DNA from: Methanocellales archaeon
GTDB taxonomy: Archaea; Halobacteriota; UBA148
Assembly: GCA_028715985.1 (NCBI GenBank)
Contig: JAQUQR010000003.1
Span: forward strand, 45,890-109,889
DNA: 64,000 nucleotides
Direction of reading: 5' to 3'
This document shows positions 63,083 through 64,000 of this stretch, one piece after another. A model generated the notes under the pieces. The model had not been told where the DNA came from and ran no database searches. It worked only from the letters and a program-made list of their open reading frames with translations. Within the stretch, counting starts at the first letter, position 1. Every line of letters begins with the position of its first letter. Made by a program: the position numbers and the translations under genes.

Positions 63083-64000
63083 ATAAGAAGATTTGTTTGG
63101 TTGTAGTAGCTTTGGTGTTTTTGAGTATGATGGTGTCTGTGAATGGGCAAACAGCCCCTATTCTCACGGTCAGCCATCACACCATCCCAGAGACACTTAG
63201 ACCGGGAAGCGAGTTTGGCCTGAGCATAGATATTATGAATGTTGGAACAGGGCCAGCACAAGGTATCTCCGTGTCGATAGCTGAGTATAATTCTGACCTG
63301 GATGTTATAACAGAGACAAATACCGTATCATCTGGAGACGTGGTTCATATAGGGGATCTCAGTCCAGGATCAGGGACTGCGACTTTTAGGCTAAAAGCGC
63401 ACAACTCTGGGCTTTATGAAGTGAGGGTAAGTGTAAGCTATACTTACTATCTGAATGTGTCAGGTATCTTAATGAGTCAGACTGGAATTATTAACGAGAG
63501 GATACTTCTATCAGTATCTGAAGAATCCGATTTTGTGTTATCAAATAGCTCGTTCAGTAGTAGCATTGAGCCTGGAAAGAGTGTGACAGCCACCTTTAAA
63601 CTAAAAAATATAGGAGAAGGGGTTGAAGATGTCATGGTGGGATTACAGGCCAGTGAGGCGATCTCGACTATAGGGCCCACTGAGAAGTATGTTGGGAAAT
63701 GGGAATCTAATGAGGAGAAAACAATTACCTATGAGATATACGTGGACAGCAGAGCGTCTACTGGGGTCCACGAGTTATCGCTCTTGACAACATATGAGGA
63801 TAAGTATCATGTGAAGAGAACGGACACCATTTCGACAGGAGTGGACGTTAAGGGCATACCGGAGGTAGATATCTCCGATTTTGTGTTATCAAATAGCTCG
63901 TTCAGTAGTAGCATTGAGCCTGGAAAGAGTGTGACAGCCACCTTTAAACTAAAAAATATAGGAGAAGGGGTTGAAGATGTCATGGTGGGATTACAGGCCA
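63079..64000 (+). CDS. Secreted CARDB/S-layer-like repeat protein (partial, runs off the window)
   Basis: A signal peptide (KKICLVVVALVFLSMMVSVNG) is followed by beta-sandwich repeats with PGSEFGLSIDIMNVGTG and PGKSVTATFKLKNIGEG, typical of CARDB/COG1361 domains. From residue 150 a 116-residue unit starts to repeat. The gene is open at the window end. Coupled by ATGA to the transporter, it may be the outer partner or cargo of the pump. Confidence 0.85.
   Translation, partial: MNKKICLVVVALVFLSMMVSVNGQTAPILTVSHHTIPETLRPGSEFGLSIDIMNVGTGPAQGISVSIAEYNSDLDVITETNTVSSGDVVHIGDLSPGSGTATFRLKAHNSGLYEVRVSVSYTYYLNVSGILMSQTGIINERILLSVSEESDFVLSNSSFSSSIEPGKSVTATFKLKNIGEGVEDVMVGLQASEAISTIGPTEKYVGKWESNEEKTITYEIYVDSRASTGVHELSLLTTYEDKYHVKRTDTISTGVDVKGIPEVDISDFVLSNSSFSSSIEPGKSVTATFKLKNIGEGVEDVMVGLQA
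63526..64000 (+). repeat. Exact intragenic DNA repeat, 348-base period
   Basis: 63526-63652 and 63874-64000 are identical over all 127 bases, with a period of 348 bases (116 codons), in frame inside the CARDB-like gene. The second copy is cut by the window end, so the true repeat may be longer and more numerous. Confidence 0.95.

Overview
The window is a euryarchaeal chromosome segment of moderate GC with several AT-rich patches. Archaeal markers include O-phosphoseryl-tRNA synthetase (SepRS), the F420 ligase CofE, CDP-archaeol synthase, a tetraether-lipid synthase-like radical SAM protein, the wyosine enzyme Taw1, a CTP-dependent riboflavin kinase fused to a helix-turn-helix domain, archaeal release factor 1, archaeal UMP kinase, an LSm protein and intron-containing tRNAs. 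SepRS together with CofE points to methanogens and their relatives (Halobacteriota, including ANME/Syntrophoarchaeum/Archaeoglobus-like lineages). No methanogenesis gene lies in the window, so the lineage is an inference.

Layout. 0-4.9 kb is an accessory block: a type IIG restriction-modification enzyme, a HEPN-motif protein, a truncated gene fragment and a tRNA-Glu that carries an insertion in its D-arm. 4.9-16.5 kb is mostly core: MBL nuclease, DUF116, an NfnAB/SudAB-type pair, rhomboid protease, DNA glycosylase, OB-HD exonuclease, core MetE, a SANT-like protein, LSm and tRNA-Gln. 16.7-22.9 kb is one tight six-gene operon (glyA, folD, MTHFS-PurN fusion, AICAR transformylase, DHPS-like, cofE): a folate-type one-carbon/purine module. 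23-28 kb holds the lipid pair Tes/CarS, then pyrE, purD and argF. 28.1-29.4 kb is a probable horizontally acquired cassette: an AT-rich trypsin-like protease gene with a large imperfect hairpin after its stop and a direct repeat bounding it, resembling an integron cassette with attC.

29.6-38.5 kb holds tRNA-Thr (with intron), pgk, an Lrp regulator with an aminotransferase, a gutted restriction-modification locus whose centre is now a DUF5677-like gene, three CBS-domain genes, and the Era-like GTPase/DUF2073/Zn-ribbon trio. 39-43.6 kb has UMP kinase, a PadR regulator, release factor 1 without its mini-domain, and argS. 43.8-47.9 kb is a surface-glycosylation operon (GT2, SMR-like flippase candidate, a giant double GT-C protein). 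48-48.8 kb is an isolated TIR-like gene. 49-58.5 kb holds taw1, sepS, an AglJ-like GT2, an ArsP-like permease with ArsR and thioredoxin remains, endonuclease V, the riboflavin genes with a perfect palindromic operator, a site-2 protease, cutA and a nucleotidyltransferase.

The last 5 kb contains glycosyltransferase debris, a TrmB regulator behind a tandem 22-bp repeat, two adjacent MMPL/RND transporter halves, and a secreted CARDB-like repeat protein cut off by the window end.

Most promising observations: the integron-cassette-like protease unit, the hollowed-out type IIG locus refilled by an unrelated gene, the folate operon with a new fusion, the D-arm tRNA insertion and the shortened release factor.
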